Shown in pieces: positions 1-12,400 of a stretch of 64,000 bases of DNA (the stretch's first letter is position 1; the number at the start of each line of letters is the position of its first letter). Under the pieces are notes generated by a model. That model was not told the DNA's origin, did no database searches, and worked only from the letters and a program-made list of their open reading frames with translations. A program made the translations under genes and the position numbers. Source of the stretch: Lepiota brunneoincarnata (taxonomy: Eukaryota; Basidiomycota; Agaricomycetes; Agaricales; Agaricaceae); contig JAEBUN010000009.1 in assembly GCA_023014365.1 (NCBI GenBank), positions 372,001 through 436,000 on the forward strand, in the 5' to 3' direction.

Positions 1-1052
1 GTCTTCGATCTTGTAGAGCACTAGCAACCATCTCTTTAACGACGAACCAGACTGCACAACCCCCTGTTTCGCGGAAGATGGTCCCAGTTTGGCCCAGCCA
101 GAATCCTTTGAGACCATGATCGCGGAGAATAGAACGAATGATGGAGAGAGCACCTGGTGGGTTGGGGGAGTGATTGTGTTTCAAGGTGAACGTATGTAAT
201 GGGGAAAGGGATCTAAGGGTGGTGAGACTATGGGTCGAAGATCTGGAAGTAGAGGGTAGGAAGGAAGGAGTAGAGGTACCGGGGCGAGCTGGATAAGGAA
301 GAGATTCTATTGTGGGTAGAGACGCAGGTGAAGGGTTGGAGCGGTGCCGAAAGAGTTGAGAATGCATATTCATCTTTTGGACTTGTATTCTGCATTTGAT
401 AAGCTCTATGGGTGTCCTGATGAGTGTGGATAATTCATTGAGCCATTTTTCCAACGGTTTGCAAAGGAGGAAAAGGAACATACAGAATAAAACTTGTAGT
501 GAATCCAGCACCGGCTGCCGCTACACCCAGTTGTGGGATAGTAAGTGGAGGTTTCTTGGTACCTCCGCGACGGGGAAGTCCATAGGACTGGATCATGCTC
601 TGAAAAGAAGAATAGGAAAAGAACAGGGCAGCCGTTTGGGCCATGGAACCAATAAGGGGTATGGACACTCCCTAACCAGATTGATGCGTCAAAGCCGAGC
701 TAGCAAACTGAAGAGAAGCAAACATACACGGTACAGTCCTCGAAACCCTTCCCTCCTCCATGTCTGGTTCAAATAATCCAAAGGTCCATGAAATACTACC
801 CCAGGGCCTCCTTCTACAGAATGCAACAGCTGTGCTTGTAGTCTCACTTTGGCAAGGTCAAAAGGATATTCGAAAATCTCAGCAACCATGCCTGCAACCT
901 ACCGTGACAGTTTAGGAGATTTATCGGATAAAGTTCTGTAACAACGAACACACACTACCATAGGCTATCTCGTTAAGGGCCTCTCCCGCAGAAATCCCAA
1001 GCCAGTCGCGAGGGCTGCCGTCCAAAGATTCCTTGAGCACATTCTGACCCAT
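1..1052 (-). CDS. Mitochondrial ornithine/basic amino-acid carrier, 3' end outside window
   Basis: This is a mitochondrial carrier (SLC25) protein of the fungal ornithine exporter type (yeast Ort1/Arg11), which would move ornithine or related basic amino acids across the inner membrane. The proposed start at 1052 gives MGQNVLKESL, followed by a first carrier signature, FEYPFDLAKVRLQAQ, reached after an intron. Next comes PLIGSMAQTAALFFSYSSF, the counterpart of the second half of repeat 1. Residues near 1-370 decode on the minus strand as GLKGFWLGQTGTIFRETGG, matching repeat 2. An in-frame Met also exists at 1127. Introns fall near 915-890, 730-670 and 480-430. Repeat 3 and the stop lie beyond position 1. 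The gene is divergent from the RRN5-like gene. Family assignment is firm; the exact substrate is inferred. Confidence 0.85.
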
Positions 1053-1241
1053 TCTCCTCCACCTTCTAGGACAGAACAGGTTTAAAGAGTGGATACCAGG
1101 AGCAGATGTTAGACGGATGCTATTCAAGCCTTGTTATCCATCGCTGATACTCTCTGATCAATAATTGGTGTTTAAGCCGAGTATTTGAGTTGAATGGTTG
1201 GTGGATATGAACCGGATGGCTAAGCATGGAGAAAATAGTTT

Positions 1242-1253
1242 GATCACGTGATC
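1242..1253. promoter_or_regulatory. 12-bp palindrome with CACGTG E-box between two divergent genes
   Basis: GATCACGTGATC is a perfect palindrome centred in the roughly 300 bp separating the carrier start (1052) from the RRN5-like start (1349). CACGTG is the core bound by bHLH factors such as Cbf1/Pho4 in fungi. A regulatory role is inference from position and symmetry. Confidence 0.35.
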
Positions 1254-1348
1254 TTTCGGTGACTGCAATCCACTCGAGGAGTCGAGGTTGATGCCTCTGC
1301 CACGAACAACCTCGATGATTTACTTGGAACCTACTGGAAGATACATCA

Positions 1349-3377
1349 ATGGAATTAAACGAAGAAATATCAACATGGAGCTCCGCTGAATTGCATCCTT
1401 ATCTCTCTCTCTTCCATCAGCACCTACAACAAATCCAAGAGCATCTCAAAGGCATAGCACATCAGGATGCGTATTCTCCATCCGTCGTAGGAAATGTCCT
1501 ATGGACTGGGGCAGAGAAGAATACATTCTTCCATGCTCTATCTGTCTATTCTCGTTTTCGACCTGACCTCATCGCCGTCTGCGTTGGGACAAAGAACGAG
1601 GTGGAGGTGATGGAGTATCTTAGCATGTTGGAAGAGGGCTCACGGAACTACCGGGTGGGAGTGTCCTGCCGGAGAGAGCTGCCCATTGCCCACGAAGTTT
1701 CAGATTCTTGGGTTGCTTGGGAAGAGAATAGTGCAGAAAGACTACGTGCAAACGAGGAACGTTGGACTGAGCTGCCCTCGGAAGGTGACACAATGATGGG
1801 TCGGAGATATGAGGCAGATGAGGCTGCCAACGGAGTGTCTGGCTATGATACACAGTCCGGCTCTATTCGTGCAACTTCACTAGGCGGCGTAAACCGATTA
1901 ACACATGGCCATCTTTTCGTATTGGGTTCTATCTTAAAGCGAGGAGAAGATAAACAACCTGGATCCGTTGAGGAAACAGCGCCTTCAACATTGTCAGCAG
2001 ATCCCCTTCTCCCGTGGAATTCATTGCTAATTTTTGTTCTTAGAGACCGAAACCTGACCTTCGATCATCGAGCAGCGGGTATAGGGTCCAACTCTCCAAC
2101 AGGGACTACTCCAGACGATACTTCATCGGGTATAACTAAATCTCAAGAGGTGGATATTCTCGGCAGATCAGTCCTTACCCTGTCATGCCCCGACCCTGAC
2201 GAAGCTCAATCCCAAGAACTGACCCCGCGGTCCCGCCGTCGCCTTACTAAGCGGATGTATATGCGGCGAAAACGAGCCCAATTAAAAGGAGAAGAACTAG
2301 ACACGACAATCGATAGGCTGCGGTCAGGACCGAGGAAGAAGGTTACACAGAATATCTCCGTTTCTACTATCCTGACCCATGGGCGTCCGACTGTGGATTC
2401 CGACAAGCCCGTGGATGCCGCTTGTATCGAAGCGCCCGTCCCTACAGGTCAGAGCCGAGCAATGGGTTCAGATGAGGACGACACTGCAGACGACGATCCG
2501 GTATCCGGAACATCTACTACGCGGGTTCAGTTTCAGGGTATCCACTCGAGATTTTCTAGTCATAATGTGACCATCGAGACCATTGCAGAAGTTGGTCTGG
2601 ATCTCTTTGATCTCCGCAAGCTTGGAAGGCTGTTGCGGTATGTCACTCGCCTTTGATACACCACGCCTGCTAAAATATATTCACTTGCATATCACTCAGG
2701 CAATTTATATCGGGCTATGATTCGAACTTAACGAGCGGAGACGCATCCATCGACGTTGACACCCTATCTTTATTATCCGAAATCATAAAAGACTTTCTGG
2801 TTCAATTAATGGCTCGCGTTATCACCTTAGAAGAAGAGCAACGAAGGCTCAGAGGCACGACAAAGGTCTGGCGAAGGCATACTGATACGGTGAGGTTTAT
2901 GTCGTTACCTTGTTCATGAGCTAATTCATCATCATCAACCAGGCAGGGGTCCCAATTGTCAATGCATCCGCGATCCAGTTTGCACTGAAAACCATGGGTT
3001 TAACAGCAGAGAACAAAAACCAAGTTTTCGCGGACCTGTTGGGTGAGGAGTACAACCTGCCGTCCCACTTCAAAACCGGATATGATGACAATGAACGACC
3101 CATCAACAGCCCCAATCTTTCTCACCGGCATCCCCTTCATCAGGATGTCTGTCCCCCGCATTACTTTGTCTCTCGAGTACAGCAAAGCTTAGATTCGGTG
3201 TCGGAAGTCGCCAACGACTTGATGGATGACAGTGCCAGCGAGGACCTCGCCTCCCAGTTGGAAGAGGAGGACGCTTTGGACGAGGGGGATTCTTTTGCCG
3301 ATCAACATCATGAAAACTGGTTGTGGAGAGAAATTCGTCCGCCGGCAAGATATTCTCACCGATTGAAACGTACTTGA
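1349..3377 (+). CDS. Rrn5-like SANT-domain protein (RNA polymerase I upstream activation factor)
   Basis: Three exons join cleanly: 1349-2637, 2700-2889 and 2943-3377, with introns of 62 and 53 nt. The product is about 637 residues. Near residues 50-100 it has a SANT/Myb segment, including WTGAEKNTFFHAL and SRFRPDLIA, which resembles Rrn5, a subunit of the upstream activation factor that recruits RNA polymerase I to rDNA in yeast. A basic stretch (RSRRRLTKRMYMRRKRAQ) follows in the middle, consistent with DNA or histone contacts. The C-terminal exons carry the conserved-looking segment NASAIQFALKTMGLTAENK. The remaining middle is acidic or low in complexity. The gene is divergent from the carrier and convergent with the oxidoreductase. 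Assignment rests on the SANT motif and overall architecture. Confidence 0.75.
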
Positions 3378-4806
3378 TATGTACAATGAATAGATATATT
3401 GGATATTACGGTGGCTGTCTCTAAGTCATCAAGATCGTCCTAGTGCTCTGAACTTGGATTTAAAACAGCGTGATACATATACCCAGAAGGAAAGGTGAGG
3501 TCCACTCCGCTGGCCTCGTCGGCTCTCCCCCCTCTGCTACTGGAGGGGCTGGGATTATTTCTCATGATTCCTTCGCTCCACAGCCTCCAGCACTGAACGC
3601 CAATCAGTCTCCCAAGTCCCATGCCAGGAGGCAGTTAGAAGGTTAACATGTACAAGCACTTAGAATGCGGCCCGATGCCACATACATGGTACAGCGCCCC
3701 TCGCGCTTTTCAGGGACCCTGGTGGCGCCCATTGAAAAGTCCATCAAACGAGTTTGTTGCTATCTCAAGGATATACGGACGCCGATGGTGGTACAGGGAA
3801 ATACCGATGGGTCATCTCTGGGCTTTGCGCTCATGGCCAATGGGCCGTCTCGTGAGGTGATAAACGACAGGAATTGTGGCGGCACCCCTCTAGCTAATCC
3901 TCACACATCATACTATACGATTTTTATAACCAGGAACCGTAGCATAGATGTAAGGTAGCTCGCTGCTCATAACATCTCATACGCCCGAATCCAGATACCA
4001 TACAGAGCCATTTCTGCTGCGTGTACCCTGTGAGACTACTTGTCACCCTACCGGGGTTTCAGGTGCTCGTCATGTCCGAGTATGTTGCCGCCACAAATGC
4101 TACTAGGGGAGCCATGCTTGTACGGCCGGGGTGCTACGGAATTGGACATCACCACGACACAATGTCACCAACACAATCGGAGGCTATGATTGAAGGACAA
4201 TTTGCATGTCGAAATCAACTCGGGAAGGTAGATAACAACGACGGACGCATATTCGGTGAAGGAGGGGTAGGGAGGTAAACGGATAAAAATTTTCACCTCC
4301 CAGGGTGATCTTAACACGGAGTTGCGATACAGTAAACTACGCACGAGACTGCAATGTGAGAACTGCACCCACGCCTCATCCCCCATGTGCTGGAGCTTCC
4401 GTGGTCAACTAGACTCCGCATGTTAGCGCGCCTACCCCGCCCCCATGAGTTCCGTACCAACTCTGAATTCATCGCCTTACGAGGCTGATTGTCTTTCTTC
4501 AGTCAGCCGCAACCTGCAAAACTGAATAGCCACAAAGGTATGATCTGGGCGGTCGAATTATCCTGTTTGGTCTTGAAATGAAAATGAAATATCCGACCTT
4601 TTAATATGTTTTGGAGTGCTACGGGTGGGAATGTGAGCACGACTGTGCCTACCAATCACCGTTTCGAAATAGAATACAAGTTAAATAGAGAACATCGTGA
4701 CGAGGGAAGCTTTTTCTCAGACTGTCGTCTCCTTAGCTTGGTGGGAAGGTAATTAACTGCAGCAGATACATGACTTCGGTGCTCGCCAAATCAGATTGCA
4801 AATCCT
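3378..4806. other. Gene-poor interval between convergent genes
   Basis: This 1.4 kb lies between the 3' ends of the RRN5-like and oxidoreductase genes. Only short open frames without recognisable domains, codon structure or splice logic are present. I saw no tRNA, terminal inverted repeat or transposon protein. It probably holds both 3' UTRs plus unconstrained sequence. Confidence 0.5.
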
Positions 4807-6195
4807 CTATAGCCTGGCCCTTTCTCCTACCCTCTCCTCCTTAACCCTGACGACCGCCTTACCCCAGGTTCCCCGACGTTCGATCGCACCGAGGCCATCG
4901 GGTAAGCTTTCAAGGGTGAAAACTTGATCATAAACAACTGGTTGGACTTTCCCAGACGCGAAAAGCCTGCAAGCAGATCAGGACGGCTACTTATGAGGTG
5001 AAGAAAGGTAAGGCGTACTCAAGGATTTCTTTCCAAACTGGAGGAATACGAGAAGGTTCATGTACTGGAAGACAGTAAGAAACAGGGTCTGGCATCTAGC
5101 AGGTGGTAAATTTTACTTTTGTAGGCTCCCCAATGCAAACCAACCAGCGAAACGTTCTTGAGGAGAACGAGGTTCATTGGTACTTTCTCTATAGAACCGC
5201 CAGCAAAACCGATGACGAGAGCACGACCTTTCCAAGCAATGCACTTCAGCGAATCTTAGATGTGAGGGATTAGCTATGTCAAACATGTAGTTTATGAGCT
5301 TACCGTTGATGAGACCAACAGGGTCATAAATAACATCAACGCCCTTGCCTTTGGTAATCTCCAGAACAGCTTTTCTGCCAACCAGGTTTAGAGTAGTTAA
5401 CCACGTAGTCGGCGCCACCAATGCGCTTTGCGATGTCAATCTTACTCTCCGAACCTACTGCTGCAATGACATTTGCGCCAAGTACTAGTGAGTAAGAAAA
5501 GGTGAGAATAGTATGGGATCATGGCAACCGATAGAGACAACCTTTAGCAATCTGCACAGCAGCAATGCCCACGCCTCCTGCAGCGGCAGTCACAAGCACC
5601 CATTCACCTATGTAGCTCATTCAATGTCATGAAACAATCTTATAGGCAACGACGAACCTGCTTTCAGCTCAGCTCTGCCCACGAGTGCCTCATAGCTTGT
5701 TGGCCAAGTGATGGACAGGCCTAACATGGGCCAGAGCCATATTAGACAGTCTCCATTCCCGGCTGGAATCCGTGACTTACCGGCGCCCTGGTCGAAGGAA
5801 ATGTTATCAGGAAGAGGAAGTAGATCCGCCCAATGCGCCACAACATTATCAGCAAACGAGCCCAATGCGGCACCAAACACCCGGTCACCAGGTTTATATG
5901 GGCAACCTTTGGGAATAGGGGACTTCTTTGCAATTCTACCTGCAAACTCGGTGCCAAGAATGAAGGGAAGGGGCGGTTTATGTTGATATTTTCCTTGGGA
6001 TTGGAGGATCTGGGTCCATGCTTAGGGGTTGGCTGCGGTAACATCTGGATATGCAATGCTCACGTCGAAGAAGTTGAGAGCAGCACTGTAGACATCGATC
6101 AGAACTTGGTCTTTGCCAGGCACGGGCTCTGGTGCATCATATGTGAGAGAAATTTTGGATGGATGAGCGAGTTCCCTAACAACGAAACCTCTCAT
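4807..6195 (-). CDS. Zeta-crystallin-type NADPH:quinone oxidoreductase (MDR superfamily), with an apparent +1 frame break
   Basis: This is a medium-chain dehydrogenase/reductase without zinc ligands, of the quinone oxidoreductase type that reduces quinones or enones with NADPH. Translation starts at 6195 (MRGFVVRELAHPSK) and ends at the TAG at 4807-4809. Conserved blocks in order are LGTEFAGRI, GDRVFGAALGSFADNV, YEALVGRAELKAG, the nucleotide-binding VTAAAGGVGIAAVQIAK, ADYVVNYSKPGWQ, KGKGVDVIYDPVGLI, WKGRALVIGFAGGSIE, EPSRIPPVWKEIL and VQPVVYDQVFTLE. At least six introns are needed, for example after NFFD at 6064 and before the final exon. Between SKPGWQ and KAVLEI, one base too many is present in an A4 run (plus-strand T4 at 5371-5374). 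The rest is intact at roughly 340 residues. Confidence 0.85.
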
Positions 6196-6431
6196 GGCGG
6201 TAGGTCGGACAGAGGGCAGTGACAAGTTAGGCCGTTCAGGTGCGCAAGTTACTGGGCCCCGGTGTCTTATTACCGGAGCCGATACCCAATCACAAGCCTT
6301 CACTGGAACGTGACTCTACATTGTTGACGAGGCCTGCAAAATGTACAAGTGTGTATGCTATATGACTACAGGATATGAAAGTGTGAGTGGGCACTGGGAA
6401 AGATAGTTTGCAGATGTTGTTTATCATCCGA

Positions 6432-9400
6432 TTAACTGAATGCGAAACCTTCACCCCCCTCGTTGATAGCAAGAAGCAATTGTTGTCTTAGCATTTCGTA
6501 TGAGGAGTACTGAGGGAGGTCAATTTGATTGAAGCCTTTCGAACACCAGTTATCCATTTCTGAGCCGGTTCCGATAGCGGATTAGGGACTTACAAGTGTG
6601 AGCCTGAGGTAGGCGATCTGGCTCTCCGTATGCACGATGAATGGAGAATCTTTGAACACCCTGAACACCTTGAAGGTCGACAAAGCCATTGAGTGGAACA
6701 CGGGAGGTTCCCGTAGCGAAGCTCAGCACTTTCGCCCTCTCTTCCCGGTTGAATGACTTCAAAGCCCTCCACCACCATACGATGTTAGGGTCAGAACCCG
6801 AGTACCCGTTATACTCTGTCGCTGCTCTCCACTCGTCTACATCAATGTCAGGGGTGCCAGAAATGAGAAGTTCTAGCTCCTGTTCGTTGAACTAGGACGA
6901 AGTGAATTAGTGTCATTAAGGGGCTAAAATGGATACTCACGATGGTGATCAGGTCTTTGGGTATGATCTCGTAGAAACCGCTCAATAAATGCTCTATTTG
7001 ATCCTTGATGGAAGAGTAGAGGCGATATTGGGCTGAGAGTTGGACGAACTCTCGCTTGTTGTCCTGAGTGACTGATATAGCCTCTCCGTTATCCTTTAGC
7101 GACACAATGCGACTGACACCGAACTAAGGAATCATTAGTGGGGTTAATTGCACCTTAGCAAGTTCCCATACCTCGTCTGCTTCCACGCTAAACGTCAGGT
7201 CCAATACTGTAGGATCGTTTTCTAGGATCCAGCAGAGCGAATTGTAGTACTCGGGATCGACCCACTCAACATCCCTGTAATCCACGGGTTTGCCAAGTAT
7301 TTGACGATACAAACTCTTCGCGAAATAGGCATCCAAGAGGCGGCCGTCGTATATCGCTTTGCCAATCACTCGCCCAACAAATTTGAAGAAGGATAAATGT
7401 TCCGGGTTGACCCACGAGTTCTTGTTCGGTTGATATGTGAGCTTGTCTGCCGCACAAGGCTGGAACAATGCATTATTGGGGTCGAACATTTGTCTGGCCA
7501 AGATTTGGAACCATTCCCGGGTCACGCCACCTGCATCTACACCTTCTTCGTCATAGAACCGCACGCTCAGCTTGCCATATTTAATCTGATCGCCTGTCTT
7601 ACGCTGTAAGTATTGGAAACTGTCCTCGAACACTCGTGCTCGTCGGACATTTAATTGTAGTGTACCGTAATGATCGCGGGTCGCAGGTCGGCGGTGAAGT
7701 TGTTGATTGAAGTAGTTGCGTTTGTTATCGAAGTCAAGGACTCGGGGATTGTTCACCAGTAGCGCAAAAGAGCCACTCATAAGCGACGGGTTGTTGCGGA
7801 CCATAACGTTCAACACCTTCCTGTGAGAATCCGTGAAGGATATGAACAAATCCTCCATAGACTCGCGAGGTGTTGTCGGGGTTCTCGGTGACATCGAGCC
7901 TCGTAACGCCCGAGGGATGGAACTAGAGATGGGTTTGGAGCCTGCGTACTTGCAGACAACCATCAAAGCTTCAATCAACGGTAATAATACGATCGCTATG
8001 TGTTCCGTCTCTGGCTTTTCTCCTATGATTGACAAACAGTCGCCAAGGCGCTGCCACAGAGGGGTGAAGCGGAAAGATTCGTATATGGTCTGCACTCTGT
8101 CGATGTCGGCTTCGTTCGTATTCATGGGAGGGGCTTTGGAGCTGTACATATAGTCGATGGTCTTGAGGACTCTGAGAAGTTTAGCTTGTAATGACGAGGC
8201 AGGGGAAAATTTAGCGGCTGCGGTGTTCAGCTGGTCCTGAGGACCCTGCAAAGCGGCCACCAACTCGTCCAAATCGGCGTAAAGCGCATGGCCAAATTCT
8301 TCAGCTTTGGACCGGAGTTCTTGAGCAATAACTTCTCGTGCATCTGGGATATGGGATAAATGTTGAATTAAAGCAAGGCTTTGTTGGAAAGTTCGTCCAG
8401 AACATTCTCCAACAGTCAGGATGTTGACAATGAGGCGGAGAACTGCATGCGGTATTTGAGGAGGATTAGCAAGGAGGACCTTTTCCTCGAGTGTTTCTAG
8501 CGGCGTCTTGGGGTCCTTATTAAGAGACATCGCGGGAGGGGCTGTGGACGCGTTTGCTATATTGTTTCAGTTATATTTCCTATGATGGGAGGTAAAACTC
8601 ACTAGGCTGAGCAAGGGGTGGGGTGTTTTGTGTAGATATAACCGGTGCAGTCGTGTCGGATGTTGCGGGCACCGGTGCTGCATCTTTGATTGAAGGTGGC
8701 GGGGGATTGTCAACATCTTTCGACTTGAGACTAGTCAATGGTCGAGTGACGGTTGCGAGAAGGCTAACAACGGATTCCATGATAGCCGGTGTTCGAATGA
8801 GAGGTTGACGGTCCAGTAGTCCCAACAACAAAACAATCGGATAGTGTGTCTGGGGTGCCTGTTTCTCTTTCCCTTTGCCCTTCTTGCTCGAAGATCTGCG
8901 CAGGCCTGCGGGCAATTCATGTTCCGTCAGGAAAAAGAGGGACGCCAGCTCATTTGCGCTGACGATGTATGTCAAGCTCTCAAGGCAACGTTGCACGATT
9001 AGGTCGGGAACGGCTTCAATCCGGGCGTTCGGCGAGGCAAGTGCAGCAAGATAATCCGAAGTTGCTTTATGCTTCCCAGCTGACCTGGGGGTTTGGGGTT
9101 TCGTGTTACGAACAGTCATTTGGGAGAAGCTCTTGTCGACGGCGGCCAGGTCCCCGGGTCCATCCTGAAGGATGCCCAAAAGAATGTTGAATAATTCCAT
9201 ACGAGTCTTGGCATTCTCACACAGATTAACCAGTACCTTGAAAAGTAGGTTCTTTTTGGATACTTGAGGGAAGAACAGCAATCGGACCAGTGCTGCGATG
9301 CCGGGTTTGTCAAGGAGCTGAATAGCATCATGGTCCATCGCGTATTTGCGTGACGGCGCGCCGGTTCCAGGGATACGAGAAGGGTTGCGCTGGGTTACTC

Positions 9401-12400
9401 TGTGGGGGCCACTCGGAAAATCTCCCGCTTCCGCAAGAATGTGGGGGGGAAGTGTTTGTAGGAATCCTTCATTCTGTTCCATGAGGACGGTCTGTCTCAA
9501 AGTGGGATCAAGGCTTGCAATGAAGCTGGCTGGATCAATATCGACGGGCTGTGCAGGTTGCGTTGTAGTTTCCTCAACCCTTTGGCGCGCTCGTTCCATG
9601 GCTTCTTGTTGAATGATCTCAGCTCGAATTTCAGGGGGTAACGCTTCAAGAAATTCAGCGCTGATTTGTGAGTCTGCGGGACGCTCGACCGTCGATGCAC
9701 GCTGGTCGCGGACATGTTGGTTAAGAACTTCCTCTCGCATATCATCAGGAAGTGCTTCGAGGAACGTAGGATCGATGCCAGTGTCAGTTATGTCTACTGG
9801 GCTTCCGTGGATCATGACTGTGACACGCTGAGAGGCTGGGTTTGAGGTTGAGGTGTCTGCAGTGCTTTCCTCGGCAGTATGTTGTTCGTTGATCTCGGTG
9901 GCGGTTGCATCGATCATGGGTGTATCCTGATCGGTCGGGACAACTTCCATTGCCCGTTCGTCTGTAGGGGTCTGTTCTGTGGGTGCTGTAGCACGTCCCT
10001 CCCTAGTGTCTTCCCCGTCGGCGACAGCTGTGGACGAATCTACATCGGCTGCAGGGCTTGGCTGTTGTTGGCTCTCTTGTTTCGTCGTTTCTGCTTCCTG
10101 CTGTGCTTTAGCCTCTTCCTCTTTTTCACGGATGGTTTTTTCCTCAGCTTCCTTCTCTTCCTTTGCTTTCTTTGCAGCTTCAACCGCGGCAGGAAGGAGA
10201 GCCAAGATAACATGGTTGACAAGTTTCCCGCTACGTTCCGAGACGAATTCCCCGTTGAGGATCTTGGCTTCTTCCGTCCAGCGTTGTAACGTGAGCAGAG
10301 GATCAAATTCACGACCCTGTCTTGGGACTTGGTTCCTGGGACCTCTTTCGACACGAATTGCGGCTGAAATGACGCCTTGGTTCGGACGACGGTGGAGACG
10401 ATCAAAATTGACCATATTCCCCATGTCGAGTTGGAAAGCGTGGGCGCCGCCTGGAGCAGCGGCCAGTATTTGCTGTAGAAATTGTGTCGACCCGGGACCC
10501 ATGATATCGTCGATGGTTTGGAAAATGTCCGCCCCAATGGCAATGCTTCGTTGGGGATGGCGAGGGCCACGTCGGACATTTGGAGCAAGACGGGTCGGAT
10601 TATTTGAAGTGTCAAGCAATAAAGGATGGGTAATGGTCTCTGGGGGAGGAGCCGGGGCATTGCGAGCGCGTCCGAAAACCTGCAAGTCATCACCATCTGG
10701 CGTGCTGTTAGATAAGATCAAAGTGAGGTAAGTTATTAACGTGCCTGAACGACTACGGCGAGACACAAAAACTGGCGGAGGATCTCGTCCGGTTGTAATG
10801 TTGACGAAGGGTCCTCCAAAGGGGAAACCGCTGTCGGCACTAAAAACGCCATTTTCGAAGCGAAAACCTTCGTCATCTGATGCCATATCCGGGTCCTCCT
10901 CTTCATGATGTATAATCTGAATAGGAACTAAAGAAGATTCAGTACACTGTAAATATCTTGCATCTTTGGGTTGGCTCGTACCTCCATGTTCATCTTCCTC
11001 ATCCATATCTTCTCCGATTTGCGCCATTCCGTCATCGATTTGTGGAGGAACATCCTGTAACCGCTGTTGTCAAAAATCTTAAGGGACTACCTTGTAGGCT
11101 TGGGACTTGCCTCCCAGAGTAGATTTCCTTCTTCTGCCTCTTCTTCTACGTCATCTTCTTCATCCTCGATATCGTCCTGTTCTGAGTCTACATCGTGGTT
11201 CTCTATTAGGTCTTGTTCTTCCTCTTCCTCTTCCTCCCTTTCGTCTACATCTTCCCACACTTCTCCTCTCTGGCCCTCATCCTCTTCAAGTTCATGTTCG
11301 TCGCTTTCATCTGTATCATCCGAAGTGGCTTCGCTGCCAGTCGCGTCGCCAAAATCCATTTCCACGTCTCCTTCGTCTTCTTCGGCCTCGTCCATCTCGT
11401 CACTGCCCGAGTACTGTCCATCATCCATTTCCTACAAAAGTTATGGGCTGTTTCAAAAAACCAAAATGAAAAATTCTCACCCCTCCATACATGCCGAGGG
11501 CAGAATTGCGATACAAATCTGGTGTCTCCTCTCGAACGCCTTCGGACACGTCGCTGTCTTCATCTTCTTCTGACGAAAGAGCTGACGATTCGCTATCGCC
11601 TTTCCTGGTAACTGCAGCATCTCTGTTCTTCGCCCCGCGGCTCATCTTGATGGCGATCTTGGTGCTGCAACAAAAGATGAGTGCATTCGGAAAGAAGAGG
11701 CTGCGGAGGGAAGCCTCACAGGTATTGGAGCGGTCTAAGGATGGAAGCTACAAGGTTGCGGATGTTAGGGTAATTGAGGTCAAGGTCAGAAAGGGTAGTG
11801 GTCAAGGTAGCGACGAAATTCTTTTCCAACATGATCTTAGCAATGTGTGTGGGAATCTCCTCCTGCTGCTTGCGGCTGGAGGTGTTTGGTGTGTTGAAGC
11901 GGACCGTCAGCAATCGGTGACAAAGATCCGCATAGGCCAACAGCTTCCCGTATCGAGTCTCAAGATTGTCGATTGAGGAGACATCTTTCAGACTGCGACT
12001 GAGAGTCTCGAGGACAAACTTGCGGACGGAAACAAGTTCCGGCGAGACGTCCTTGGCTTCCTGCACGGCGGAGGAGGTGTCAACACACAAGGAGACAATC
12101 GTCGACATTGCCCAATTACAAAGACCTAGATGTTGGCGTACTCGTTCCGAGGGCGAGGGGATAACGGAGCCCGGATTGATGACATCGTTGAGCAGAAACT
12201 GAAGAATAACGGATCTAAATTTTCCAGGAGGTTCCTTAGCGGGAGTTTGATTCCGTTTCTTGGGCGTGTAAGACAAGAAGGCGGCCTTGCACGTATCATA
12301 CGAGAACAGCAGTTCCGTCAAACATTGCATAAGGAAGCAAGCATACTGATACTTGTCATCAGCATTTACCCCGGTAGCAGTTGGAGCAGCTGGCCTTTCC

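Noticed and set aside
9979..10731. 250-codon plus-strand open frame
   Set aside because: It lies antisense to the Glu/Lys- and Pro-rich exon of the HECT ligase; its Ser/Cys-rich composition is a reverse shadow.
11107..11469. Leu/Pro/His-rich plus-strand frames
   Set aside because: Reverse shadows of the Glu/Asp-rich acidic tract of the HECT ligase.
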